From Blastomussa wellsi (Eukaryota > Cnidaria > Anthozoa > Scleractinia > Plerogyridae): 64,000 nt of DNA. The stretch lies in the NCBI GenBank assembly GCA_947652115.1, contig OX393563.1:31210177-31274176 (forward strand), given 5' to 3'. The notes under the pieces were generated by a model. That model searched no databases. It saw nothing but the letters and a program-made list of their open reading frames with translations, and was not told where the DNA came from. The position numbers were made by a program, and so were the translations under genes. Shown here one piece after another: positions 25,101-37,100 of this stretch. How positions within the stretch are numbered: the stretch's first letter is position 1; the number at the start of each line of letters is the position of its first letter.

Positions 25101-28100
25101 TGTTGGGTGAGCCGTTCACCGTAACGATGACTTTCGTCAGGTCAGGGTTGAGGTACTTTTCTGAATCCCTGGTGCCAGCAACATATGACTCAACAAAGAG
25201 GAGCTGACCTTCTCTGGGGGTTGACTCTGAGGTTAATCCTTGTTTCCGTGCCTTTTGCGAAGATAACCACCTCAGCCTGCATCATGTGATCGTACATGAA
25301 TTCCTTGCCGGTGGAATAAACACTGTGTGCGTTGTCCACCAGAGTCTTGCTTCTGATAATTTTGTTCTCGAGCTGGATGTTAGTCAGCATGTATTTCAGT
25401 TTTGTTGGGTCAGAGCCTTTGACAACCTGTGAGGCCGGCGCAAGTGTCAACTCAAACACGAGGTCGTTGGCTCCGTGGTCGGTCAGAATCTGGTGGTCCA
25501 GTCTGATTCTGTATTTCGTTCCGAAAACATTCTTCAGCGCTTTCCGTGGAATACCCGTGGTTTTCTTATCCCCAGCGTTTGAGCGGATCTTGCAAAGGTC
25601 CTCACGCTGAATGCCGTCCAGCAGCATGTTGTCCCGCTCCTCCTGCGAGAGGAAAAGGTCCTCCCAGATCTTGAAGATGTCATAGCCCACCGTGTCCTGC
25701 AGTATGGTGCCCGCGTACTTCACAACCAGCTTGTCGACCAGAGCGCACGTGACGTTTTGAACAAGGAAGTTGTTGGTGTGGCCTCCAGACAAGTCGATGT
25801 TGAAGAGCAGTGCGAGCGAGCCGAGCACGAGGACCTCATTCTCATTCAGCTTGGGCACCGAAACATACAGGGTCTCGCTGGGGCTGGCGTCGCTACGATC
25901 AAAGGTGATACGTTTTACTGCACGCTCGGCTTCCATCGCGCCGAGATTTTTCTCGTTGTGCGTTGGCCGAAGGTTTGCTTGCACCGCCATCATCTATATG
26001 AACAAAAAATATTTTGGTTTAACATACACTGGCAGAAGGTGGACACTTTGGATACGACGACCCCGAACTTGACCATGCTATTGACCACGATGACCATGAC
26101 AATGAACAAGAGGCCAATACTACCCGTCCATTTCAGCCTGGCTCTGCATCGACACCCCTCCATAGTGGCGAACAATATGAAATGCCAAACAATGCAGCAC
26201 GAACAGAGCGGGATGCCTGACACTTCTTACACCGAGGAAACTCCTTTGGTGGGCAGCAGTGCGCAAAGCTCGGCGACAAATCTTGAAGCCTCTTACAGCC
26301 TAAAGGGCAAATTACAAGTAAAAATGGCTGGAGCCTGCAAAAAATATATGCTCTTTTCGCCAAAGAAAGGTCAACAGGAAAAGAAAGGCTAAATCCAAAT
26401 CTTACAAAAGAAATCAAAGACCAACTTGGGCCGATGGCACAAGAAATTATCGCTCAAGACAATGAGAGCATAAGAGAACAACGTCAGCGATTGAGAGAGA
26501 CCGAACAACAATTAAGAGATGCTGAAAAAATTGCTGCAGAAAAGGAAAAAGCTACTCAAGAGGTTCAAAATCTGAGAAACAGAATTGAGCAAACTCAAGC
26601 AAGGATTGATGTGTTACAAGATGAACATGGTTCAAATGTTGAAAGTGAGGCAGAACTGCGGAGACGGCAGCAACTGATAAAAAATCTTAAAACAGATTTT
26701 GAAAATGCAAAAAAAGAGGTGGCAGCTCTTGAAAAACAAGCAAAAAGTAAAGCCAAAGAACAAACCTGGATCAACCAACTCAGGGCAAGCCTCGCAGCCA
26801 AAGAGAGCGAAAGAAACACCATGGAAAAAAGGCTCAACGAAACAAGAACGTTGGATGAACTGCGTGAGCAAGAATCCGACCTTCAACGACAAAATGAGGA
26901 AGATCAGAAAATCATCAATGATGAGAACACCTCACCCTCTGACAAAGAAGCCGCTGAAGGGAGAGTTGCGGAAAGAACTGAAGGGCTCACGCATTTGCAA
27001 ACGCAGATTGAGGAAAGAGAAAGAGCGTTTCCACTTCGTGAGAGGGTCAAAGATATCTTCAAAAAATATGGCGTGACAGGTACAGCCATCTTTCTTGCTG
27101 CTGGTGCCACGATTGGTGCTGTTATTGGCGCCACTACCAACTCTTTCAAGGCCACCTGCAAAGCGTTGGGAAAAGGTCTGAAAGATGTTGGCTCAAAGGT
27201 TGCAACTGCTCTGCCAGGTCTCATTGGCTCGATTGTGAGTTTCCTCTTCAAAGCTGCGGGTAAGGCCATCGGTTTTCTCGCTGAGCACACCTGGCTGCTG
27301 ATTTTGTCTGTTGTGGGCTTTCTGGTCGAGACCTATATCAAGAAGCAGCGTTAACGAAATGACAAGAGTGCCAAACCCGCAACTGCAACTGCGCCAACAG
27401 CGACAGCTATTTTGTTCACATCATATGACTCACGGCCGAAGCCAACCGTTGGTGTTGGTCCAGATTCTGTTTGCTCCGTTGGAGTTTGCTCTTCTGTAGC
27501 TGTTTGGATCACAGGCGCTGGCTGTTTTTTTTTTTTTGCTGCCTTCGGATATGAAGGGTGACTGTTTGGCGGGTTAATTTTCGATTTCCCGCCATCCATT
27601 AGCTTCTTTTTTGTGCTTTTGTTTACCCCGTCGCTGACCCCCAGCTTCATACCTGGCATGCTTGTTTGAGCTGGTTGTTATAGCCAACTTATCTTCAGAA
27701 ATTTATTTTCCTTTTTAATCCCCCCCCCCCCACAATACGAAGTGAGTAAAGCGAACTTCGTATTTTGGGGGGTTTAAATAGGAAAATAAATGTCTGAAGA
27801 TAACATGGTATTTGTTTAATCCCGGCTTTACTATAACCCTGCAGGGTCCCACCACAGGCAGACCACCCTATGTGTTCGTGGTTGATTATTGTTGACACGA
27901 GACGAACAAAAGAAATATTGAAATCTATGTGAATATCTCAATAAAGTTGAATGAAATGTTAATTGACTCATGTGTCCTGTTTTTTCACCTGCGCGGGTTG
28001 TTTTAAGCGTCGTTTTGTATGAATTACTTTTGGTCGAAGGCCGGTAAGAAATGAAGGGAGACAAGGCTTGCAAGTTGGCGGCCACCAGCAGCGACCTCCT

Positions 28101-31100
28101 CCACTTCAAACCGGAATTAACGCCAAACTACTGAAAATCTCACCTGTCTGACGATGGCTGTCAATCGGTGAGTAATTGCTCTATCTCTTCCCCGAATTTG
28201 AGCTTCATCCCTCCAACACGAAAGAGAGAAGACCAGTGAAGAAGCAGCTAAGGAAAAAGCCAGGTTTGTACAAATCAGTGTTCATTCGTTTGCCCTTTCC
28301 TACATGTAGTTCAAGTTCTATTTTTGTTTTGTTTTGCTATTAGAGAGAGGGAGCAGCATATCGCTGCTCGTAATGAGACCTTGCAGACAGCAACAGCGGC
28401 ATCCCGCGGCAGCCCACCGCAGTTCAAGTGCTAATAGGTGAATTTGAAACAGCCTGTATACTTTGAATTCTTCTGGTCACTGAGTTTGGCACCGATCATA
28501 TTGAGAAAGCTGTATGCATGATTTCAGCATCGATTTTCTCGAAAACTGTTGGAGGGATGAAGCTCAAATTCGGGGAAGAGATAGAGCAATAACTCACCGA
28601 TCGACAGCCGTCGTCAGACAGGTGAGATTTTCAGTAGTTTGGCGTTAATTCCGGTTTGAAGTGGAAGAGGTCGCTGCTGGCGGCCGCCAACTTGCAAGCC
28701 TTGTCTCCCTTTATTTCTTACCGGCCTTCGGCTGAAAGCAATTCATACAAAACGACGCTTAAAACGGCCTGCGCAGGCGAAAAAACACGACACATGAGTC
28801 GATTAACATTTCATTCAACTTTATTCAGATATTCCCATAGATTTCAATATTTCTTTTGTTCCGCTCGTGTCAACAATAATTAACCATGAACACATAGGGT
28901 GGTCTTCCTGTGGTCCACTAGCATCAACACAATTCATCTAACAAAAACAGCATTTTCTTTAGTCATCCATCTCCACATAAATAGGGAATGACTGAAAAAT
29001 GATTTAGAGGGTACCCAATGAAATGTAATTCCACTGTGCCATCAGAACAGCTGAATAATGTGCATCCAGTGCACTGACTTCTTAAGGCAATTCAGTAAAC
29101 AAGTGCTCTTTTGGCATTCAGATCATGGTTATTAACAGGAACTTATTCTCCTGAATTGGGTTCTCCTAGTTCCAAATGAGAATGAAATAAACCGACAGCA
29201 AACAAGATAACTTTCAACAAAATTGCAGAATAATGAAATGAATGTGCTAAACCCGACTTTCGAGACTTCAATAGTACATGTGGTAAGCACTCGAAAAAGG
29301 GAAATTTTTATTCAGGCGTAAATCAACTGGTGCATACTGGTGCATTATGTTTTCCATATAGGAAATTGTCTTAGCTTTCGATTTATTATATTTTTAGGCC
29401 AAGCACCACTAGCTATATAAGCCGTGATAAGCAAAAAGTTCCGACATACTAGACAAAGAGAAAAATGTCATCATTTTGTTAAACCATGTTCGAGAAATGG
29501 CAAAATTTACCTTGACAAGCTCCAGAATCGAGAACTTTGATCCAAAGCAAGACTAAGTGATTAATATGCTTTACATTTTGACAGAGAAAAGGTCAGCGAA
29601 AGTCGAGAAAATGAGGAACAAACGTACCCCAAAAAACCTCTTGCATCACAACAATTGTCCGTCATGTTGAAAATTGACAAAAATTAATAATGCATTGCGG
29701 TCTTAGCACGCACACCACCTGTGATTTACCTTTTCCTTCACATGTTCCAATACTTGCTCGTGTCGTCTTGTTGTTTCAGCTTGCTGGATAATGAAGCAAA
29801 GGAAACCTCCGTCACACAACACCACTGAATTCAAAGACTAGTCAGCTAGGAAAATGCTACAATTGTGCAGTCGAAGGGAAACTACAGAAACTATTATAAT
29901 ATTGCAAGGAATTTAGTGCCATTGTTTCCCCCAATAATGTATTGTCCGCTGACATCCTTTCCCATTACACTTCAATTAAAATTCTATCAATGCCAGTTTC
30001 TTATACCTTCTGTTGGATTTTCAGTTGCAGTTGTTCTGTTGCTGTCTGCAAGGCCTCATTACGAGCAGCAATACGCTGCTCCCTCTCTCTAATAGCAAAA
30101 CAAAACAAAAATAGAACTTGAACTACATGTAGGAAAGAGCAAACAAATGAACACTGATTCGTACAAACCTGGCTTTTTCCTTAGCTGCTTCTTCTCTGGC
30201 CTTCTCTCTTTCGTGTTTCTCTCTTTTGTACTTAGCTTCCTAAATCGGCCATGATTAAAACACATAATTATTAGCTGCGGTTCCACTAGCCGTTTTGCCC
30301 TTGGGAAAGTAGGACTTTACCCAAGGGGTGTGCGTGTTTTGTGTGTGACCAATATTCCCACAGTGAAACTGCCCATGGGAAATCACTATGGATACATCAA
30401 AAAGAACAAAAGAATTACCCATGACATTCCCCGAAGCAAGTCGTAGGGTTTACCTATGGTTTATCTAACCACAAAGCTGTTCCACCAATCGTGAAGCAGA
30501 GAGCATTTTTTCTATAATGAACTGCAAGTAGCATGCATGGCCTGAATAGCATCACGGAATAACATCACGCATTCTAGTACTACCAGGCCTGCAAGTTGGC
30601 AGATAAACTGAAATGTAGCTCGAGAAGCTCAAAAGGTTTACTTTCATGAGAAATCGAGTGTTTGAATGTTCAAAAGTTGCTAGCACCACATTCTGCGGCC
30701 GGGGAAATACCCAAGCACGTCTCAGTTAGCGACCAACCAGCATGGGACAGCATATGTCGAGGCTTATGAAATAAATGGAGTAGTTGGACCGAATGAAGAA
30801 AACGTAATCGCAGACACATTTTGTGCATTCTTATCATGACAAAATGTTGAATTTTGAGATCGTTGTATGAGAAGCAAAAGTTCACCTCGGGTAGTCATTT
30901 GTAATGTAACCGACAGATTTAACCTGATCAGAAACCCAAGCTGATCCCAACCCAAGCAAATTTTCCCACGGGGACACCTCGGTGAAAGGTGTGTGTAACC
31001 ACGACTATTATCAATTATTGTTATTAATAACTTGTATTAACATCATGAATTAAACTTTAAAAACATTGAAAGCCTGGAAAAAGCAGCATGTGCACTCACT

Positions 31101-34100
31101 GTTGCATAGGGGTGTTAGTGATCAGCAAAGTAGATACCTGTTCTAGCTTTTTTAGCTGCATCTCTTCAAGTCGGGCCAATCTTTCGGCTTCCAGTTGGCG
31201 ACGTCTTTCCTACAATCACACCAAATAAGTTTTTAGTCAAATCAAATCTTCCCAGTTGCAAAACAGCATTCTTTTAACTGTTACCTGCGCAGCTGCCTCC
31301 TTTGCTTGTTGTTCTTCTTTCTTTCTTTGCCTTTCTTCCTGTGATAGGTAAACGAATAATTTTGTAAAACGTAGGTGATCCAGAATGCTCAACCTACTGA
31401 CGTTTTAACTTCTGTTTCTGCAGAATGTAACTCCCGCTTTCTGTCTGGCTACTCCAGCAGTTTCTAGTTACCATTTGTACGTAATAAGGCCTACTCTGGG
31501 ACCTTAAGTCGCCTTAAGTCGCCCTAAGTCACCTTAAGTCGCCCTAAGTTACCTTAAATTATGCAATCATATAATGGCTTTCAACTGTTTAAATTGCCTT
31601 GGATTGATTAACCTGGAGGAGGCATGGTGCTTAATGATTATATTACCGTGTTTGGGTAATGTTACTGTGTTCATGCCCTGGCAGGGGCGATTAGACTGTG
31701 TTCCTGGGCAGGATAGCTGAATAAAATGTTATTGATGAGGGAGTAACTTTGCATGTGAGAAGACTCTCTAGTCGGGTATAAATAGAAAAAAAAGTGTGCA
31801 AAACAGGTCAAGTGTAGTCTGGGTAAAGAGACCTTGCAGAGACACTCACCTCCCTGCTTTTTTTCACACAATACCCCACTAAGTATTCTAAAAGCCTGAG
31901 CCACATATCAGCTATTTCGTTCAGCAATGTACTTAACTCATGTTTTTGTAGCAGTTTGTTGCTAGTCATAAAGTCATAAAATGCTGGGTGTAGAAAAGAC
32001 ACTGTGAAACTATCATGTACAGCCAATAACAAACTGCAACACAAGCCAATTTACTGCTACACTCAATTCAGAAATTGACATAATTATTTATTATTAATTA
32101 TCAAAATGCCTTTCAGGCTAATGTTTAGAAAATGTATTTCAGTATTTGTCCTAAATCTCCACATTTATAGGCCCTGTTAACAAGGACTTCTGAGGTAACC
32201 CGAACACTTGAATTTCTGACATGTGAACAACATGTTTACAAGCTAGGCAGCAAGAGTTACCCGGCAAAGTTTATGACTTATGAGCTCAATCTTGTCAGTG
32301 ACAATAACAAAAATCAGTGCAAAGAAAAAACACAGATTTCAGTCATTTCGTGTATATTTGTACTTACTGCACATCATTCTGAATATTTCCCAGGAATTTT
32401 CCTTCTGGTAGCCACAAATCGCTTGTGCAAGTCACAAGCCGAAGGCCGCCATATTTGATTTGACACATAGGGACCTGGGTGCTAGTGTACGGGAGTCACG
32501 TAATCAGCGGATTTCCACCAAAGAGCAAAATCCAAAATGGCGGAAGCAATTGAATTTTCATTCACAACAGCAAACATTTATAAAATTGGTCTTGTAATCC
32601 TTGAAAATGTCAGTTTTTATGGAAATTTTGAGCACGATATGGTAGTGTTTATAAATAGTCGTTACGGGGTGATCAATATGACCGGACGCGATCCAAAAAT
32701 GACTTGTACTGCTCAGCTCTGTGTCATTGTCAACTTGCCACGGATCATATTGAACAGAAGGTACCGTAGTTCAAAAAATTTTATTAAAATTGAAACCTTT
32801 AAAAAAAGATTTTTTATTTGTATTTTGAAAATATAATCGCTTTTGTACTTTCCAAGAAATTAAATACAAATAGCCTAAGTTAAATATAATTAATAAACTT
32901 TATTTGTGATCATTTATTATAGCTGCACGCAGCTTGGAGTCGTAGCACCATGTTTCAGTTGCTGCTGCTGTTGATGATGATATTGTGACTGTCTGATTAT
33001 TATAATTTGTGAGGATCAGTGTCTGGTGTTGGATTTAATGGGAAATAACTATCATTTGGCATGAGTAATTTATATGAAAACTATTGTTATTGGAAGTCAG
33101 TTGAGACACTGCCTATCAGAATTGTAACTGTTTAAATTTATGCTTGATTTTTGTTATTGATATTAATAAATAGTGCAATTTAACTTCAACCATTGATGAC
33201 TGTCACTTTGATCTTGAGTTCATTATGTTGTAGGCTTAATTTAGGCTAGATTGGGTTTTATGGTGTGTCTAGACTAGAATAAAACTTTAAATTTTGGTCA
33301 TGCTCTAAGTAAAATTTTATTCTCAGTCAACCAAAAATCCAATACAGCCATTAAATGGGCTGGTCAACCATGCCTCCTTATTCTTATTAGTCCAAGTGAG
33401 ATTAGCCTGCAATGTGGCTGGTGAAATCCCTCCACAATGCAGTAATTTTAGTTGCCAAAGATTGCCTCAGGTGGCCTTGAAGTCGCCTGAAATCACCTTA
33501 AGTCGCCTTAAATCGCCTATAGTCGCTCAAAGTTACGGCGACTTAAGGTCCCAGAGTAGGCCTGTAATATATCTCTGGGTGGAGATGAGGTACTGCAAGT
33601 GTTAAGTGCCTTTCTTACGCAGGAATACAGATACAGGAATACAGAATACAGTGTTATGCAACCATGCCTCTCACAGAAAGTACAATGATGGCACTAAAAT
33701 TGTTGATACTGTAAATGTCAAAAACGCAGAGACTGAAGTGGCTGCATTGTTCAATTACATAAACAATTGTTGTAGCAGAGCTCTTTACCATTTGATTGTA
33801 AACTATGGTCTATCCATTTCAAAAGAAATAACATTCGTTAATTCACAATACAATTAGCGGTATGTTGTAGGAAAAGAATAGGGAGTTAATTTAATTTACG
33901 AAAGCTCGCATTATGATTGACCAGAAACTGAATGCATCATGTAGCGACTGTATATTTGTCGTAGCTTTCTCATGAATAAAACTATAGTTTTCTTATTTTG
34001 TAGTTCCTAAAGAGCATGTGAAAGAACAAAATACATTGATAGTAGATCATAAACGGCCGAAACGCAAACCTCAGACACAGGCATTAGCATTTTGTGTTTT

Positions 34101-37100
34101 GTTTTGTTTGAGATATCGGATTTCTTCTTGTCTTGCTGTAACACGAAAACTTTCGCATTCTCTCCAGTTAAGCTATTTTTAGGTTTCCCAAAAAGCAATT
34201 AGTTTTTTGGTCATGTCAACTTAACTATTCTTCCAATCATGCAATGTATCTCAAGTTTCAACAAAAATAGCCCGCTTTTGACTTTCAACATTTTTTTTTG
34301 TATTTATTCCAGCTTGTGATTGAATTCAATTACTGTATTTAGCAAGTCGGCACGCTATCGAATTTTCTGCCCGGCACGACTCATCAAGATGGATGCTTCA
34401 AAGACTTTGACTTGAAAAAAGGTTGACTTGAAATAAACTGCTTAAACGGCAAAAAAAGAAAGATGATCAAACCAATTTGAATAAGGAAGGCATATTTCAG
34501 CTTTGAAATTATTTTTATGTTCGCTACGACCTACTTTCAAATGTAACGCTTTGTTTGGTTTGTACAGAAAATACAAGGAAGAGACTAAAGGGTTCCAAAA
34601 ACGATTGAATACAAGCTTGCATGCCGTTTTGAACACGCACATGGAATTGCCGTGTGCAGTTGCCACACATTAATGAACACGGAAACCTTCAAGAAAAAAG
34701 TTTTTTCGGCCCAAAGGGCTGAAAATTTTTGGCAACCAAAACATTTGTGCTGGCGACCAAATCTTGAACTTAGGAGCCAGCTGGCCCCAAGGTTTTTTTG
34801 CTAAAGTCGAGCTGTGTAGGCACAAAAAATTACCTGAATGTCTTGTAGTCTTGCTTCATGCCCCTAAGGCAAAACAAAATAATCACCAGGACATTAAATT
34901 ATGTAGTGGTTCAAACATGAGATCAGTCACTACTTTCAGTAGCATTTGCCAATAATGCTGTTTGAGCAGTACCATATGTAAATGAAGGTCGTCCAAAATC
35001 TTTGGACATAATATTCCTCAAAAAAGTCTCAAACATCCCGAGATTTTAGCTATGTATAATATAATTATATGATGAGGCCCTGAAGGCCAAAACAGTACTG
35101 TCAGCAGTTAGATATTGCTCTTTGCCATACAAAGTTTTGCTTTCATGTTCAAATTGAGAACTGTACTGGGATGACTCATTGCCACTAGCATTGCGCATTC
35201 TCACTAGTTTACTAGTTTGAGCACTGTGGCATGACCTAGCTAGATAATACCACAAGTGTGGGATAATTTGGGGTGGCTATATAGCTTAACCTCCATCCTA
35301 GCATCAGCACTGCATTTATGGGGCCCTGAACTGTCCGCAGTGACTATAATTAAATATATCACTTCATGTTTCCCAATTCCCAGAAGAAATTTTTTCGCCC
35401 GAAAGAGGTCTCCTCAGAGTTGACACCTCCCGTTATATTATTTAACATACAATAATTCTATTGTAAAGTTATACTGGGGAAATAAAACAGTTATTACCTG
35501 ATGTCTTGTTAGAACTTCAATCTTCTTATTCTGAGCTTCCAATGTGTTAATAAAGGCAATTTCGTTAACCTGAAAATGCCAGCAAGGATCACAGCATTAG
35601 TTTACAAAAATAAATTAATCATCTTCCTGTAGAACAAATTCAAATCAATAAAGTGAGTTTTGAATTTCAACACCTACCAGTAAGTAATGCCATCTAGACC
35701 TTAAATAAAATTATCCTGACAAGAGCTAAAGACAATGCATGCACAACATTAGAGTTTTCAAGACGATCACCAACTTAACCTTCGCTTCTTCCTCTTGTGC
35801 TTTGCGGACTTTCTCTTGAAGCACCGACAGTCTCTGTTGCTCTGCTCTTCTCTGCTTCTCATCAAGATGTTGTTGACGCTGCTGAATAAGCTCATCCTTC
35901 AACTCACGAGCTTTCTGGACCTTAAATGTATCAAGCAACAACCTCTTTGTAAGCAACGACAATGGAATCTCCATGGAACTTCCACGGAAACACCAGTGGA
36001 ACCTCTACACAAACGTCATGGAAACTCCATAGAACATACACAGAACCTCTACAGAACCTCTGTAGAATCTAGTAGATATAATAACGTCCTTCAAAATTCC
36101 ATGGAAGCTCTATGGAAACTCCGTGGAATCTCCATGGACATCCATGGATTACAAGGAACTCCATGGAACATCAGTTAAAACTCAATGGAAACTTCATGGA
36201 AAACGACCTCCATGAAAACACCAAAGAAACTACATGGAAACACAATGAAACAGCCATGGAAACTCTATGAAAGTCGATAGAAACTACAAGGAACCAATGG
36301 AACCTCCAGGGAACGCAATGGGAAACCCATATCCATTGAACTTCCACAGAACTGTCCATGGAAACTCCATTGACCCTCCATGAAACTCCATGTACCCTCT
36401 GTGCAAACATCATGGAAGCTGCATTGGAACTCCATGGAACCTCCATGGAACTCCATGGAAACTCCATAGAAGCTCCAAGGCAGGGCTTATATGGAATCTC
36501 CATTGAACATCCATGGAGCTCAATGGGAACTGTATTGAACTGAACGGAAGCTCTATATTAAAACTCCATGGAACTCAATGCAAACCCCATGGATCCTCTA
36601 GAGAATGACATTCATGAAACCTCCAAGTAACAATAGAACAAGTCCCAATTCATCTGAATGCAGAAATTCCGCAAGGTTCATGGAGGTAACGTACTAAAAG
36701 AGAAAAGGTACAGCTGTAACGTCGTAATAAATTGTAATACCATTACAACTCAAAGCAGGACAAACAAACTCTTTGGTGTTTGAGTATAGCCTGCTAATGT
36801 TTTTTAAACCAATCAATTTGAAGCGCTATGGGATTTGCAAGAATTGCTTGTTTCATCAAGCTTGCTTAGACTGTGCACAGAAGTACAGGATTGATAAACC
36901 TCTTGATCTAAAACCAGAGCACTGAAAATGTCATCTAATGTCCACCTTGCATACATAATGGGATTACCCTCCAGCCAGCATTTTGCTAAGTCTACCTAAT
37001 AGTCACACTATTACACATTTATGTTCCTGGGTAGAGGGAAGAACTGCTGCAGGAGTTGCATTGTAAATTTCTCAGCTGCAAATACAATTATACATGTATA

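Larger units (their letters stand above)
20346..27833. mobile_element. Decayed Polinton/adintovirus-like element
   Basis: A 7.5-kb unit whose outer ends are inverted copies of each other (AGTAAAGCCGRGATTAAACA inward). It contains the N-terminal part of a protein-primed-type B DNA polymerase on the plus strand, then on the minus strand five small genes, a 140-codon-plus gene, a packaging ATPase and a candidate capsid gene, then a plus-strand coiled-coil gene and a minus-strand tail-anchored gene. The polymerase catalytic region, retrovirus-type integrase and protease expected in a complete element (typically 15-20 kb) are absent. Most genes carry frameshifts. Gene order and assignment to Polinton-type elements are inferred from recognised proteins. 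Confidence 0.8.

Noticed and set aside
27851..28914. Two similar opposite-strand open frames (27,831-28,109 and 28,656-28,883)
   Set aside because: They are the same sequence on the two inverted arms of a foldback element, with no start or splice support.
35795..36543. Overlapping open frames on both strands rich in Met, Glu and Pro
   Set aside because: They come from the CCATGGAA repeat or are antisense to SCAPER exon 9.
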